A stretch of 64,000 nt of DNA from Candidatus Gastranaerophilales bacterium. GTDB taxonomy: Bacteria; Cyanobacteriota; Vampirovibrionia; Gastranaerophilales; Gastranaerophilaceae. The DNA is taken from assembly GCA_944325155.1 (NCBI GenBank), contig CALUYY010000008.1, positions 32,345 to 96,344 on the forward strand. Direction: 5' to 3'. Made by a program: the position numbers and the translations under genes. Below the pieces are notes generated by a model, which was not told where the DNA came from, did no database searches, and saw only the letters and a list, made by a program, of their open reading frames with translations. Below are positions 6,903 through 15,833 of the stretch, one piece after another (position 1 is the first letter of the stretch; each line of letters begins with the position of its first letter).

Positions 6903-7312
6903 TGGAGATGGCGGGAGTCGAACCCGCGTCCAAAACGGCACTCCTGTTGACCTCTACAATGCTTAGACTTTTATTGTTTAGATTAAATCAAGGGAAAAAT
7001 CAAAACCTTACGGTTTAATCATAGCTTATTTTAAAGACAAGCAACTTTTAAGACTGAATCTTGATATATGCCGCCTTAAATAACACATACTGTATTTGCG
7101 AAAGTGACCTTGTAAGCCTGCAAATTCAACTTACAAAGTGGCTACACCTAACTTTCTTAGGCTGCTTTTCTTACAGCGGAAGCTGCAAAAGCATTTCTAG
7201 CATCTACAACGTTGTTAGCGTTTATTTTTTTGTATGTTGATAACGGAGAACTACCCTCCGGCATGCAATCAACGGAGAACAAAATCGCCCTGTCAAAATC
7301 CTTTACATCCCC
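6903..7312 (-). ncRNA. ssrA: Transfer-messenger RNA (tmRNA)
   Basis: The acceptor stem pairs 5' GGGGATG (7312-7306) with 3' CATCTCC (6910-6904), with one G-U pair and discriminator A at 6903. CCA is not encoded. The T arm is GCGGG-TTCGACT-CCCGC. The tag frame lies at 7219-7157: after a GCT resume codon it reads ANNVVDARNAFAASAVRKAA and stops at TAA (7159-7157). The RNA rescues stalled ribosomes together with SmpB (gene at 22170) and marks the released protein for proteolysis. It is one-piece, not the permuted two-piece form seen in some cyanobacteria. Length (410 nt) is normal. Its 3' end is repeated in the adjoining tandem array. Confidence 0.95.
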
Positions 7313-7342
7313 AAAAAAAATTTTCAAAGTACCGTATTTATT

Positions 7343-7370
7343 ATTATACCACCTTAAAATTTTTTTTAAA
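7343..7370 (-). promoter_or_regulatory. Likely ssrA promoter
   Basis: On the minus strand TATAAT (7348-7343) is preceded by TGG, an extended -10, with a weak TTTAAA 16 bp upstream that overlaps the end of pheA. Transcription would begin about 20-25 nt before the mature 5' end at 7312, leaving a short leader for RNase P to remove. Confidence 0.55.
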
Positions 7371-8202
7371 GTATGCAATATGACCCAAGCAGCCTGTAAT
7401 AACTGCATTTTTTATCAATCTCGGCTAAAACGTCTTTTATCTCATCATACCCTTTATCAATGTCGGCATAAAAAATATACTCGCCAAACACTTTTTTTGA
7501 TGGTCTTGATTCAAGATAAATTAAATTCAAATTGTTATTCTTAAATATCTCTAAAATGTTTAATAAAGCCCCGGGCTTATTTTCCGTCGTAAAAGCAATC
7601 GATGTCCTTAATTTTTTCTGTTTGCACAATTTTTTCCTTGCAACAAGAATAAACCTTGTTTTATTATCTTTAACATCGTTTATATCTTTTTCAACAACAT
7701 TTAATCCGTACAACCCGGCACAAAGCTCATTTGAAATTGAAGCGTAAGAATTGTCTTTATCTTTTATAAATTTGGCGGCGCCCGAGGTTGAAGAATATAA
7801 AATAATTCCTATGTCTTTAGGGAAATTTTCCGCAATATATTTTTTACACTGTGCAACGGCCTGTGTTATTGAAACGATTGTTTTAATTTCTTCTTTTTTG
7901 CCTTTTGCAATTAAACAATGGCAAATGGGAACCGTAATTTCAGCCTGTATAAAAACATCGGCTTTGGTTTGAATTAAATTGTCAATTGTTTCTCTTACAA
8001 TTCCTTCAATCGAATTTTCAATCGGTAAAACCGCCGCCACATCTTCGTTTTCTTCATCCAAAATTTCAATCGCTTTTGTAATGGTGGAAACAGGCGTCAT
8101 TTCCGTATTTATTTCAAGTTTATTTTCGAAAATTCCTGCGGCAAGTTGAGAATTTGACCCTTCCGGTCCTAAATATAATATTTTTTTAATATAATTATCC
8201 AT
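7366..8202 (-). CDS. pheA: Prephenate dehydratase
   Basis: This 278-residue protein makes phenylpyruvate from prephenate in phenylalanine synthesis. It has the two-lobed PDT domain (about 1-180; 'YLGPEGSNSQLAA', 'LPIENSIEG', catalytic Thr-Arg-Phe in 'NKTRFILV'). A C-terminal ACT domain (about 195-278; 'TTENKPGALLNIL', 'LESRPSKK') normally binds phenylalanine for feedback inhibition. There is no chorismate mutase domain, so this is the monofunctional form. I start at MDNYIK (8202); the ten codons upstream are unlike the family. It is transcribed away from the phosphohexomutase gene, and its stop lies within the ssrA promoter region. Confidence 0.92.
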   Translation of the reverse strand: MDNYIKKILYLGPEGSNSQLAAGIFENKLEINTEMTPVSTITKAIEILDEENEDVAAVLPIENSIEGIVRETIDNLIQTKADVFIQAEITVPICHCLIAKGKKEEIKTIVSITQAVAQCKKYIAENFPKDIGIILYSSTSGAAKFIKDKDNSYASISNELCAGLYGLNVVEKDINDVKDNKTRFILVARKKLCKQKKLRTSIAFTTENKPGALLNILEIFKNNNLNLIYLESRPSKKVFGEYIFYADIDKGYDEIKDVLAEIDKKCSYYRLLGSYCIL

Positions 8203-8240
8203 AAATAATATTGTAATAGAAATTTGGAGCATGGGAAAGA

Positions 8241-9614
8241 ATGCAGACTGAAATAAAATTCGGAACAGACGGCTTTAGAGGAATTATAGGAAAAGATTTT
8301 AATTTTGATACGGTTAAAAAAATAACCCTGGCGCTTGCTCAATATATGCAGACGGGAACCGTTATAATAGGCTATGACCCGAGGCTCGATGCCGATAAAT
8401 ATGCAAAATATTCATCGGAAATTTTAGCAATGTACGGTTTTGATGTTTTATTGTCCGAATGCATTGTCCCCACACCCGTTATTGCGCTTGCCGCAAGAAA
8501 CATTAAAAATTCTTCGGGCGCCCTTATGTTTACCGCTTCCCATAACCCGAGCAACTATTTGGGCATTAAATTCATTCCAAACTACGGCGGCCCCGCAACA
8601 AAAGAAATAACAACGGAAATTGAAAACCTGATTAAAAATAAAACATTCACCCTTGAAGAAAAAGAAGGCGTTGTCTTAAAAAAAGATTTTTCAAAAATGT
8701 ATTTTGAAGAAATAGACAAATTAATAGATTTTGATTCGATTAAAAATAATCCCCCAAAAATTATCTATGACGGACTTTTCAGCGCTTCTATCGGTTATTT
8801 TGATAAAATTTTAAAAGAAAAAAATATTGAATTTGAAGCCTTTAACAATTGTTATGACCCCGATTTCGGCGGTTTTTTGCCGGAGCCGAAGCCCGAATTT
8901 TTAAAACATACAAAACAAGGTCATATAACCGTTGCAAATGACGGAGATGCGGACAGATACGGGGTAATTGACGAAAACGGGGAATATGTTTCCCCAAACA
9001 TTATTCTTGCAATTCTGCTTAAATACCTGAAAGAAAAAGGAATGGAAGGCGCCGTTGTTAAAACGGTAGGGGTAAGCAGCCTGATTGATGTCGTTGCGGA
9101 AAAATTAAATATAGAAACAATTGAGACACCGGTAGGCTTTAAATGGATATCCGAAGCCATGCGCTTAAATAAAACAATCATAGGCGGCGAAGATTCGGGC
9201 GGGCTTACGACGGGAAATCATATCCCCGAAAAAGACGGTATTTATGCAAATCTCTTAATTATTGAAGCAATTTCAAAAACAAATAAACCTCTTTATCAAT
9301 TAAAAAACGAAATAATTGATTTTGCGGGCGTTGAATTTGTACAGGACAGAGTTGACATAAAACTGGACGATGACATAAAAAAAGAACAAATAATCGCCCG
9401 AATTGACAATGAAGAAAACTTTGCAAACCAAAAAATAATTCAAAAAAATAAAACGGACGGAATTAAATTATACTTAGAAGACAACTTAACAAAAATTTTA
9501 ATAAGAAAATCGGGAACAGAGCCTCTTCTTCGTTTTTATGTTGAAACCGACAAAAATTCAAAGCTTGCAAGCATTAAAGAATTTATCAAAGGTTATATGT
9601 TTATTGTAAAATAG
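8241..9614 (+). CDS. Phosphoglucomutase/phosphomannomutase family protein
   Basis: This 457-residue alpha-D-phosphohexomutase has all four domain signatures. These are the catalytic serine loop 'TASHNP' (S100), the magnesium loop 'DGDADR' (234-239), the sugar-specificity loop 'GGEDSGG' (about 315) and the phosphate-binding 'RKSGTEP' (about 424). It interconverts hexose 1- and 6-phosphates in the cytoplasm. The loop alone does not settle whether glucose, mannose or glucosamine is preferred. It starts a co-directional run, with der beginning 4 nt after its stop. Confidence 0.9.
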   Translation: MQTEIKFGTDGFRGIIGKDFNFDTVKKITLALAQYMQTGTVIIGYDPRLDADKYAKYSSEILAMYGFDVLLSECIVPTPVIALAARNIKNSSGALMFTASHNPSNYLGIKFIPNYGGPATKEITTEIENLIKNKTFTLEEKEGVVLKKDFSKMYFEEIDKLIDFDSIKNNPPKIIYDGLFSASIGYFDKILKEKNIEFEAFNNCYDPDFGGFLPEPKPEFLKHTKQGHITVANDGDADRYGVIDENGEYVSPNIILAILLKYLKEKGMEGAVVKTVGVSSLIDVVAEKLNIETIETPVGFKWISEAMRLNKTIIGGEDSGGLTTGNHIPEKDGIYANLLIIEAISKTNKPLYQLKNEIIDFAGVEFVQDRVDIKLDDDIKKEQIIARIDNEENFANQKIIQKNKTDGIKLYLEDNLTKILIRKSGTEPLLRFYVETDKNSKLASIKEFIKGYMFIVK

Positions 9615-9618
9615 TTTT

Positions 9619-10932
9619 ATGAAAACAAAAACAATCGCAATCGTAGGACGCCCCAATGTCGGCAAATCCACTCTCGTAAACAGAATAGTAGGCGAGAGAA
9701 AATCTATTGTGGACGATACCCCCGGTGTTACAAGGGACAGAATTTATTTTGACGCAATCTGGCAGTCAAAACCCTTTATTTTAATTGATACTGGCGGCAT
9801 TATAACAAACGATGAAGATGAATTTGTTAAAAACATTTTTACTCAGGCAAAAATTGCCGTCGATGAAGCGGATTTGATTTTATTTGTTGTTGATGCAAAA
9901 TCGGGCTTAAACCCTTATGACATCGACATTGCAAACATTTTAAGACAATCAAAAAAAGAAGTTATAGTTGTTGCAAACAAAGTGGATTCCGCAGACGAAT
10001 TTACTTATTCGGATGAATTTTATTCACTCGGATTTAGTGAAATCGTTCCCTTGTCCGCTCTCCACGGTTCGGGCGGAGTCGGCGATTTATTGGATATAGT
10101 TACAAAAGATATAGATAAACTTCCCGACACAAAAGACGATTCAATAATAAAAATTGCAATCGCAGGCAAACCTAACGCAGGTAAAAGTTCAATATTAAAC
10201 AACCTTTTAAACGAACAAAGAGCAATAGTATCGGATATTTCAGGCACAACAAGAGATTCAATAAATTCTAACATCATATACGACAATGAAGAATTTATTT
10301 TAATAGATACCGCAGGAATAAGAAAAAAATCAAAAGTCGACTACGGAATTGAAGCTTTTGCAGTGGATCGGGCCTTAAAATCAATAAAAGAAGCGGATGT
10401 TACGCTTCTTGTAATTGATTCGACCGAAGGGCTCTCCGATCAGGATAAAAAAATCGCCCAAACATCGGAAGAATACGGGTGCGGATTAATTGTCGCATTT
10501 AATAAATGGGATTTAATCAAAAATGTTCAAACCCATAAAATCGAACAACAAATTGAAAAAGAAGCACCCTTTTTAAACTATGCAAAAAAAATCTTTATAA
10601 GCGCAAAAACCGGGCAAAGACTTAATCAAATTTTTGAAATTGCAAGAGAAGTTCAAAAAGAAAGAACAAAAAAAGTCCAAACAAGCACCTTAAATAAAAT
10701 CATAAATGAAGCGCTTAATTTAAACCCGCCTTCATCCGACAAAGGAAAATTTCTGAAAGTTTATTATTCTGCCCAATCGGGCATAAAACCGCCGCAGTTT
10801 ACTTTCTTTGTAAATTCAAAAAAACTTTTAAAAGATTCATATAAAAGATATTTAATGAAAAAAATAAGAGAGGCATTCGGCTTTTTCGGAACGCCCGTCC
10901 GTATGTCTTTTAAAGAAAAGGGAGAAAAATAA
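9619..10932 (+). CDS. der: Ribosome biogenesis GTPase Der (EngA)
   Basis: This 437-residue protein has two tandem G domains. The first P-loop is 'GRPNVGKST' (10-18), with DTGG at 57-60 and NKVD at 120-123. The second P-loop is 'GKPNAGKSS' (183-191), with 'DTAGI' and 'NKWD'. A KH-like domain at about 350-437 binds rRNA. Der acts in 50S subunit assembly. The stop codon is immediately followed by the plsY ATG, so the two are co-translated. Confidence 0.97.
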   Translation: MKTKTIAIVGRPNVGKSTLVNRIVGERKSIVDDTPGVTRDRIYFDAIWQSKPFILIDTGGIITNDEDEFVKNIFTQAKIAVDEADLILFVVDAKSGLNPYDIDIANILRQSKKEVIVVANKVDSADEFTYSDEFYSLGFSEIVPLSALHGSGGVGDLLDIVTKDIDKLPDTKDDSIIKIAIAGKPNAGKSSILNNLLNEQRAIVSDISGTTRDSINSNIIYDNEEFILIDTAGIRKKSKVDYGIEAFAVDRALKSIKEADVTLLVIDSTEGLSDQDKKIAQTSEEYGCGLIVAFNKWDLIKNVQTHKIEQQIEKEAPFLNYAKKIFISAKTGQRLNQIFEIAREVQKERTKKVQTSTLNKIINEALNLNPPSSDKGKFLKVYYSAQSGIKPPQFTFFVNSKKLLKDSYKRYLMKKIREAFGFFGTPVRMSFKEKGEK

Positions 10933-11541
10933 ATGAATATTCCGATGTACCTTTTTATAATAATCGTTGCGCTTTTTGCATATTTAATCGGCTCAATTCC
11001 GACAGGCTATATAATAGTAAAAGCAAAAACGGGAAAAGACATAAGAACGATAGGCTCCGGTTCAACGGGCGCAACAAACGTTAAAAGAGTTTTGGGTAAA
11101 AAATGGTTTTTTACGGTTATGATTCTTGACGCAATAAAAGGTATGATTCCCGTCTTGCTTACAAAATATTTAATTTTGGGAGATTCAATCGGGCTTTTGG
11201 CAGTTATTGCCGCCGTTACGGTAATTATAGGACACTCTAAACCCGTATTTTTAAAATTTAAAGGCGGAAAAAGCGTGGCATCCGGTATCGGCACAATCTA
11301 TGCGCTTAACTTTATTGCGGGAATTATTCTGACCGTTATCTGGTGTATAATTACGTATTTTACGAAATACGTATCGGTCGGCTCAATTATTGCAATATTA
11401 ACCGCTCCTTTTATAATGTATTTTCTTGACAGCCCGGTTGCATACACAATCTATTGTGCGCTTGCCGCAATATACATAATTTATCTTCACAGAGAAAATA
11501 TAAAAAGATTAATTCAAGGTAACGAAAACAAGGTAAGGTAA
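10933..11541 (+). CDS. plsY: Glycerol-3-phosphate acyltransferase PlsY
   Basis: This 202-residue membrane protein has about five hydrophobic segments. Its three cytoplasmic PlsY motifs are 'GSIPTGYIIVK', 'IGSGSTGATNVKRVLG' and 'GHSKPVFLKFKGGKSVASGIG'. It transfers acyl groups from acyl-phosphate to glycerol-3-phosphate. The acyl-phosphate maker PlsX is encoded at 61442-62491, so the window holds both halves of the PlsX/PlsY route. It abuts der upstream, and the malic enzyme ATG follows after 2 nt. Confidence 0.96.
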   Translation: MNIPMYLFIIIVALFAYLIGSIPTGYIIVKAKTGKDIRTIGSGSTGATNVKRVLGKKWFFTVMILDAIKGMIPVLLTKYLILGDSIGLLAVIAAVTVIIGHSKPVFLKFKGGKSVASGIGTIYALNFIAGIILTVIWCIITYFTKYVSVGSIIAILTAPFIMYFLDSPVAYTIYCALAAIYIIYLHRENIKRLIQGNENKVR

Positions 11542-11543
11542 TA

Positions 11544-13025
11544 ATGAAAGCAATTGAAATAATACCCAAGGTAAAAGTTAAAAATAAAAAGATTTTGTCC
11601 CTTGTATATACTCCCGGGGTTTCCAAAAGCTGTCTTAAAATAAAAGATGATATCGAAAAAGTTTTTGAACTTACAAACAGGTCAAATTCAATTGCCGTTT
11701 TATCATATAATTTTGAAGATTCAATGAAAAGAGCAATGTTTTTAAAAGAAACAAGAACAACGGATGCTTACCCTCTTGTTATAAGACAATGTTCAAAAGA
11801 AGACCTTGATATGGTAAAAGAAGCCATAATGCCTAATTTTATGGGCGTTGACACAACTTTAATCGAGGGGCTTGAATATAATAATACGGATTTTATCCCG
11901 ACCTGCTCCAAAGGTTGTATTTTCCCCGACAACTTTAAAATTGAAGATTTGGAACCCGTTGAATTAAGAAGCGCATTCGGCGGCGTTATTGAAACAAAAA
12001 TTTCGGAATTAATTGAATACAGAAAACCCGTCGCCATAGTTTCCGACGGCTCCGCCGTTTTGGGCCTCGGCAACATCGGTCCCACCGCAGGGCTTCCCGT
12101 TATGGAAGGAAAAGCCGTTTTATTTAAAGATTTAGGCGATGTTGACGCTATGCCTTTATGCTTAAATACCCAAGACCCCGACAAAATCAAAAAAATCTGT
12201 CTTTTGCTTGAAGGTTCTTTCTCGGGAATTAATCTTGAAGATATAAAAGCGCCCGAATGCTTTGAAATTGAAAACTATTTAATACAAAATTCCAAAATAC
12301 CAATCTTTCATGACGATCAGCACGGCGCCGCAATCGCAACGCTGGCCGGATTATACAACGCTCTTAAATTAACGGGCAAAGGCCTTGATAAAATAAAAAT
12401 CGTAATCTCGGGCGCAGGTGCTGCAGGGCAGGCCATTGCAAGGCTTTTATTAAAAGCGGGCGCAAAAGATATAATAATGACCGATATTTTCGGTATCGTA
12501 TATCAGGGAAGAGAAGGAAACGATAAATCATTGGAAAATATTGCAAAATTAACAAACAAATTAAATTTAAAAGGAAATCTTGAACTTGCAATCAAAAACG
12601 CAGATGTATTTATAGGTGTATCCGCCGCAAACGTTTTAAGACCCGAATATATTGAACTTATGAATACAGACCCCGTTATTTTTGCACTTGCAAACCCTAT
12701 CCCTGAAATTATGCCGGATGTTGCAAAAAAAGCGGGGGCAAAAATCGTTGCAAGCGGAAGGTCCGATTTTGATAACCAGATTAATAACTCTCTTGTATTC
12801 CCCGGGCTTTTTGACGGAGTTATAAATTCGGGAATAAGAATCATAAACGATGACATTAAAATAATCGTTGCAAAAGCAATAGCGAATATGGTTTCAAAGG
12901 AAGAATCGGATTATGATTATATAATCCCCGATCCTCTGGATAAAACTGTTGCAAAAAATATTTCAGCATGTATTATGGATTATGTCAGAAATTTAACAAC
13001 CGAATTCAATAAACGCCCTCTATAA
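11544..13025 (+). CDS. Malic enzyme
   Basis: This 493-residue protein oxidatively decarboxylates malate to pyruvate. The N-terminal malic domain contains 'VYTPGVSKSCL', 'AIVSDGSAVLGLGNIGPTAG' and 'FHDDQHGAAIATLAG'. The NAD(P)-binding domain has the glycine-rich 'VISGAGAAGQAIARLL' and 'FALANPIPEI'. The acidic position after the second beta strand ('MTDIFGIV') favours NAD over NADP, but this is inference. It is the last gene of the run before the ribosomal protein cluster, and a separate promoter probably starts the latter. Confidence 0.93.
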   Translation: MKAIEIIPKVKVKNKKILSLVYTPGVSKSCLKIKDDIEKVFELTNRSNSIAVLSYNFEDSMKRAMFLKETRTTDAYPLVIRQCSKEDLDMVKEAIMPNFMGVDTTLIEGLEYNNTDFIPTCSKGCIFPDNFKIEDLEPVELRSAFGGVIETKISELIEYRKPVAIVSDGSAVLGLGNIGPTAGLPVMEGKAVLFKDLGDVDAMPLCLNTQDPDKIKKICLLLEGSFSGINLEDIKAPECFEIENYLIQNSKIPIFHDDQHGAAIATLAGLYNALKLTGKGLDKIKIVISGAGAAGQAIARLLLKAGAKDIIMTDIFGIVYQGREGNDKSLENIAKLTNKLNLKGNLELAIKNADVFIGVSAANVLRPEYIELMNTDPVIFALANPIPEIMPDVAKKAGAKIVASGRSDFDNQINNSLVFPGLFDGVINSGIRIINDDIKIIVAKAIANMVSKEESDYDYIIPDPLDKTVAKNISACIMDYVRNLTTEFNKRPL

Positions 13026-13041
13026 AATTTCAAAGGGGTTT

Positions 13042-13069
13042 TTGTTGTATTCTTTTTGTTGTTTATAAC
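13042..13069 (+). promoter_or_regulatory. Possible promoter of the rpsE cluster
   Basis: TTGTTG (13042-13047) and TATAAC (13064-13069) are separated by 16 bp in the 87-bp gap before rpsE. A start near 13076 would give a short leader containing AAAGG ahead of the GTG at 13113. Confidence 0.4.
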
Positions 13070-13112
13070 AAACAGTTTATGTAAAGAAATTAAAGTCGAA
13101 AGGTATTTAAAC

Positions 13113-13793
13113 GTGAGCGAAGAAATTAAAGACACAAACGAAACTGCTGAAAATAACGTTCAGGAAGTTGAAGAAGCAACATCCGAAACAGTTGAAGAAA
13201 CCGTTGAAGAAATAAAAGCGGAAGAAGCGGTTGAAGAAAATGCGGAAGTAACAACACTGAAACCGCAAAGAAAACAGTCAAGAAGAAGAAAAATCGAAAC
13301 GGTGGAACCCGTTGAATCCGAATGGAAAGAACAGGTTGTTCAAATCCGCCGTGTTACAAAAGTTGTTAAAGGCGGTAAAAAATTAAGCTTCAGAGCAATT
13401 GTTATCGTCGGAAACAAAAAAGGTCAGGTAGGTATGGGCGTTGCTAAAGCATCCGAAGTTATAGTTGCAATCCAAAAAGCAGTCGCAGACGGCAGAAAAA
13501 ATCTTATCACAGTTCCTATCTTCAAAACCACAATTCCCCATATGATAACGGGAAGATCCGGTGCGGGCAACGTTGTATTAAAACCCGCTTCACAAGGTAC
13601 CGGTGTTATTGCGGGCGGTGCGGTTCGTGCGGTTCTTGAATTGTGCGGTATTGAAAACATCTTAAGTAAATCATTGGGTTCAAAATCACCTCTTAACGCT
13701 GCTAATGCAACATTAAACGCTCTTAAAGAATTAAGAACATTTAAAGACGTTGCATCACAAAGAGGCATCTCAATGAAACAGTTATTAGGTTAA
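13113..13793 (+). CDS. rpsE: 30S ribosomal protein S5 with acidic N-terminal extension
   Basis: The S5 core spans about residues 71-226: '[20 protein letters not shown]' (double-stranded RNA-binding fold), '[16 protein letters not shown]' and 'NALKELRTF'. Ahead of it are about 70 extra residues, first very rich in Glu, Val and Thr (to about 48), then basic ('[11 protein letters not shown]'). Typical S5 is about 165 residues; this is 226. I start at GTG 13113, with AAAGG 9 nt upstream, not at the in-frame 13056, which would add an unlikely hydrophobic leader. It heads rpsE-rpmD-rplO-secY-adk-map; rplR and earlier spc genes are absent. Confidence 0.95.
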   Translation: MSEEIKDTNETAENNVQEVEEATSETVEETVEEIKAEEAVEENAEVTTLKPQRKQSRRRKIETVEPVESEWKEQVVQIRRVTKVVKGGKKLSFRAIVIVGNKKGQVGMGVAKASEVIVAIQKAVADGRKNLITVPIFKTTIPHMITGRSGAGNVVLKPASQGTGVIAGGAVRAVLELCGIENILSKSLGSKSPLNAANATLNALKELRTFKDVASQRGISMKQLLG

Positions 13794-13811
13794 GAAAACA
13801 GGTGAATTGAA

Positions 13812-14003
13812 ATGGCTAAAAAAACAGAAGAAAAAATTAAAATAAAATTGGTTAAATCCGTTATCGGTGCCCCCGATAAACACGAAAAAATCGTAAAAGC
13901 ATTAGGTTTAACCAAAACAAACAGAATCGTGGAACACTCAAAAAGTGCCACCATTATGGGTATGGTAAACAAAATCCCTCACTTGGTCGAAATAGTTGAA
14001 TAA
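13812..14003 (+). CDS. rpmD: 50S ribosomal protein L30
   Basis: This 63-residue protein carries the L30 signature: 'IKIKLVKSVIGAPDKHEKIV', then 'ALGLTKTNRIVEH' and a C-terminal 'MVNKIPHLVEI'. It follows rpsE after 18 nt and precedes rplO, the normal order. L30 is missing from most photosynthetic cyanobacteria as far as I recall, so its presence is mildly informative about the lineage. Confidence 0.93.
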   Translation: MAKKTEEKIKIKLVKSVIGAPDKHEKIVKALGLTKTNRIVEHSKSATIMGMVNKIPHLVEIVE

Positions 14004-14022
14004 TTAAAGGATAAAAATAAAA

Positions 14023-14466
14023 ATGATAACATTAGAAGATTTAAAACCCAATAAGGGTGCGGTTAAAAAAACCGTCAGAGTAGGCAGAGGCCGTTCATCG
14101 GGCTGCGGTAAAACATCATCGCGCGGCAACAACGGCGAAGGTCAAAGATCCGGAAGAACGGCAAAAAGAGGTTTTGAAGGCGGTCAAATGCCGGCATTCA
14201 GACGTTTGCCCAAATTAAAAGGATTTAACAATGTTTTTGCGCTCAATGCTGCGGCTGTTAACGTTTCAGCTTTAAATAAAGTTGACGCCGAAGAAATTAC
14301 ATTGTCCGTTTTAATCGAAAATAAAATGGTTCATCCGTCATCCGAAGTTTTAAGAATTTTGGGCAACGGCGAATTAACCAAAAAAGTTAACGTAAAAGCA
14401 AATTACGTAACCGAAAGTGCAAAAGAAAAAATCGAAAAAGCGGGCGGAAAGGTTGAAATAATTTAA
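14023..14466 (+). CDS. rplO: 50S ribosomal protein L15
   Basis: This 147-residue L15 has the Gly/Arg-rich N-terminus ('RVGRGRSSGCGKTSSRG', 'GQRSGRTAKRGFEGGQMPAF', 'RRLPKLKGF') that threads into 23S rRNA. The globular C-terminus ('VLRILGNGELTKKV') ends in 'EKAGGKVEII'. Length is normal. secY starts 2 nt after its stop, as in other spc operons. Confidence 0.97.
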   Translation: MITLEDLKPNKGAVKKTVRVGRGRSSGCGKTSSRGNNGEGQRSGRTAKRGFEGGQMPAFRRLPKLKGFNNVFALNAAAVNVSALNKVDAEEITLSVLIENKMVHPSSEVLRILGNGELTKKVNVKANYVTESAKEKIEKAGGKVEII

Positions 14467-14468
14467 TA

Positions 14469-15806
14469 ATGCAGCAAGCTAACAATGAACAAATGCTAAA
14501 AAGCCTCATGAACAATATTCAATCAAGCGGCTTAAAGCAAAAACTTATATTTACATTCCTGATGATTGCGCTTTTTCGTTTCGGCGCACAGCTTCCCATA
14601 TTCGGCATAAACAATGAAGCTTTTCTTGCTCTTGCGCAGGGAAATAACATCATAGGTTTCCTTGATTTATTTTCAGGCGGGGCTTTAGGCAAAGTTTCAA
14701 TTTTTGCCTTAGGTATAGGGCCCTATATTACATCTTCAATCGTTATGCAGCTTTTAGCGGTTATTATTCCGCCCCTTGAAAGGTTGCAGAAAGAAGACGG
14801 CGAAGCGGGGAGAAGAAAAATCCAGCAGATAACAAGAATGTTTACCGTTGTTGTTGCAATTATGCAGGCTTTAGTATTTGTTTTATTGTTATCAAAGCTT
14901 CCGGGTGCAATTATCCACGGGCTTAACCCCATGTTGTTTTATACCGGCTCAATTATAGCTTTAACGGCGGGGGCAATTTTTGTTATGTGGATTGGCGAAT
15001 TAATAACCGAAAAAGGAATAGGAAACGGCGCTTCGCTTATAATCTTTGTCGGTATTCTGGCAGGTATTCCCTTATACACCCAAAGAACGGCGACTCTGGT
15101 ATCGGGAGACCCCGGATTGCAGCTTAAACTTCTTGTATTGCTTGCAATCTTTATGGCGGCAACCGTTCTTATCATCATTTTACATGATGCTGTAAGAAAA
15201 GTCCCGATAGTATCCGCAAGGCGTCAGGTCGGAAACAAAGTCTACGGCGGGCAAAATTCAAATATTCCTTTTAAATTGAATCCCGGCGGTGTTATGCCAA
15301 TTATCTTTGCAATTGCAATTATGCTTTTCCCGACAACCATTCTGGAATTGTTAACGCAGATGCAAATTAAAAATGTGGCATTAAACAGTGCTCTTACTTC
15401 AATAAATTCATTTTTAAGCCCGACAAGCATTTCATATTATATAATATATTTTCTTTTAATCGTTGCCTTAACGTTCTTTTATGCTTCAATTATTCCTTCA
15501 ATGCAGCCTAAAGAAATCGCAGACAACCTTAAAAAATACGGTTCGGCAATTCCCGGCGTAAAACCGGGTAAACCCACCGCCGATAAGCTTGATGAAATTT
15601 TGACAAGATTAATGTTTATAGGTGCAATCGCCTTAGGTATCATTGCAATGGTTCCTTCCGTTTCTTCCAAAATAACGGATATTACAACCCTGCAAGGTCT
15701 GGGCGCAACATCTTTAATCATTATGGTCGGTGTTGCACTTGATTTCATAAACAGAATCAAAACCCATATGCTTGCAAAAAACTACGAAACATTTCTTAAG
15801 CAATAA
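14469..15806 (+). CDS. secY: Preprotein translocase subunit SecY
   Basis: This 445-residue membrane protein has ten hydrophobic segments, the central channel of Sec export. Diagnostic stretches are 'FLDLFSGGALGKVSIFALGI', 'YITSSIVMQLL', 'WIGELITEKGIGNGASLIIF', the cytoplasmic 'SARRQVGNKVYGGQNSNIPF' and 'YGSAIPGVKPGKPT'. It is located between rplO and adk as usual and probably co-translated with rplO. Confidence 0.97.
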   Translation: MQQANNEQMLKSLMNNIQSSGLKQKLIFTFLMIALFRFGAQLPIFGINNEAFLALAQGNNIIGFLDLFSGGALGKVSIFALGIGPYITSSIVMQLLAVIIPPLERLQKEDGEAGRRKIQQITRMFTVVVAIMQALVFVLLLSKLPGAIIHGLNPMLFYTGSIIALTAGAIFVMWIGELITEKGIGNGASLIIFVGILAGIPLYTQRTATLVSGDPGLQLKLLVLLAIFMAATVLIIILHDAVRKVPIVSARRQVGNKVYGGQNSNIPFKLNPGGVMPIIFAIAIMLFPTTILELLTQMQIKNVALNSALTSINSFLSPTSISYYIIYFLLIVALTFFYASIIPSMQPKEIADNLKKYGSAIPGVKPGKPTADKLDEILTRLMFIGAIALGIIAMVPSVSSKITDITTLQGLGATSLIIMVGVALDFINRIKTHMLAKNYETFLKQ

Positions 15807-15833
15807 ATTATCCGTAAAATAAAAGAGGTTAAA

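Noticed and set aside
6515..6914. CRISPR-like array
   Set aside because: There are only two full units of 194 bp with no short repeat/spacer alternation and no cas genes; the unit boundary is the tmRNA acceptor sequence.
7157..7408. 83-residue minus-strand frame ending in the tag sequence
   Set aside because: It runs through the tmRNA from outside its 5' end; only the 20-codon tag (7219-7157) is translated, on rescued ribosomes.
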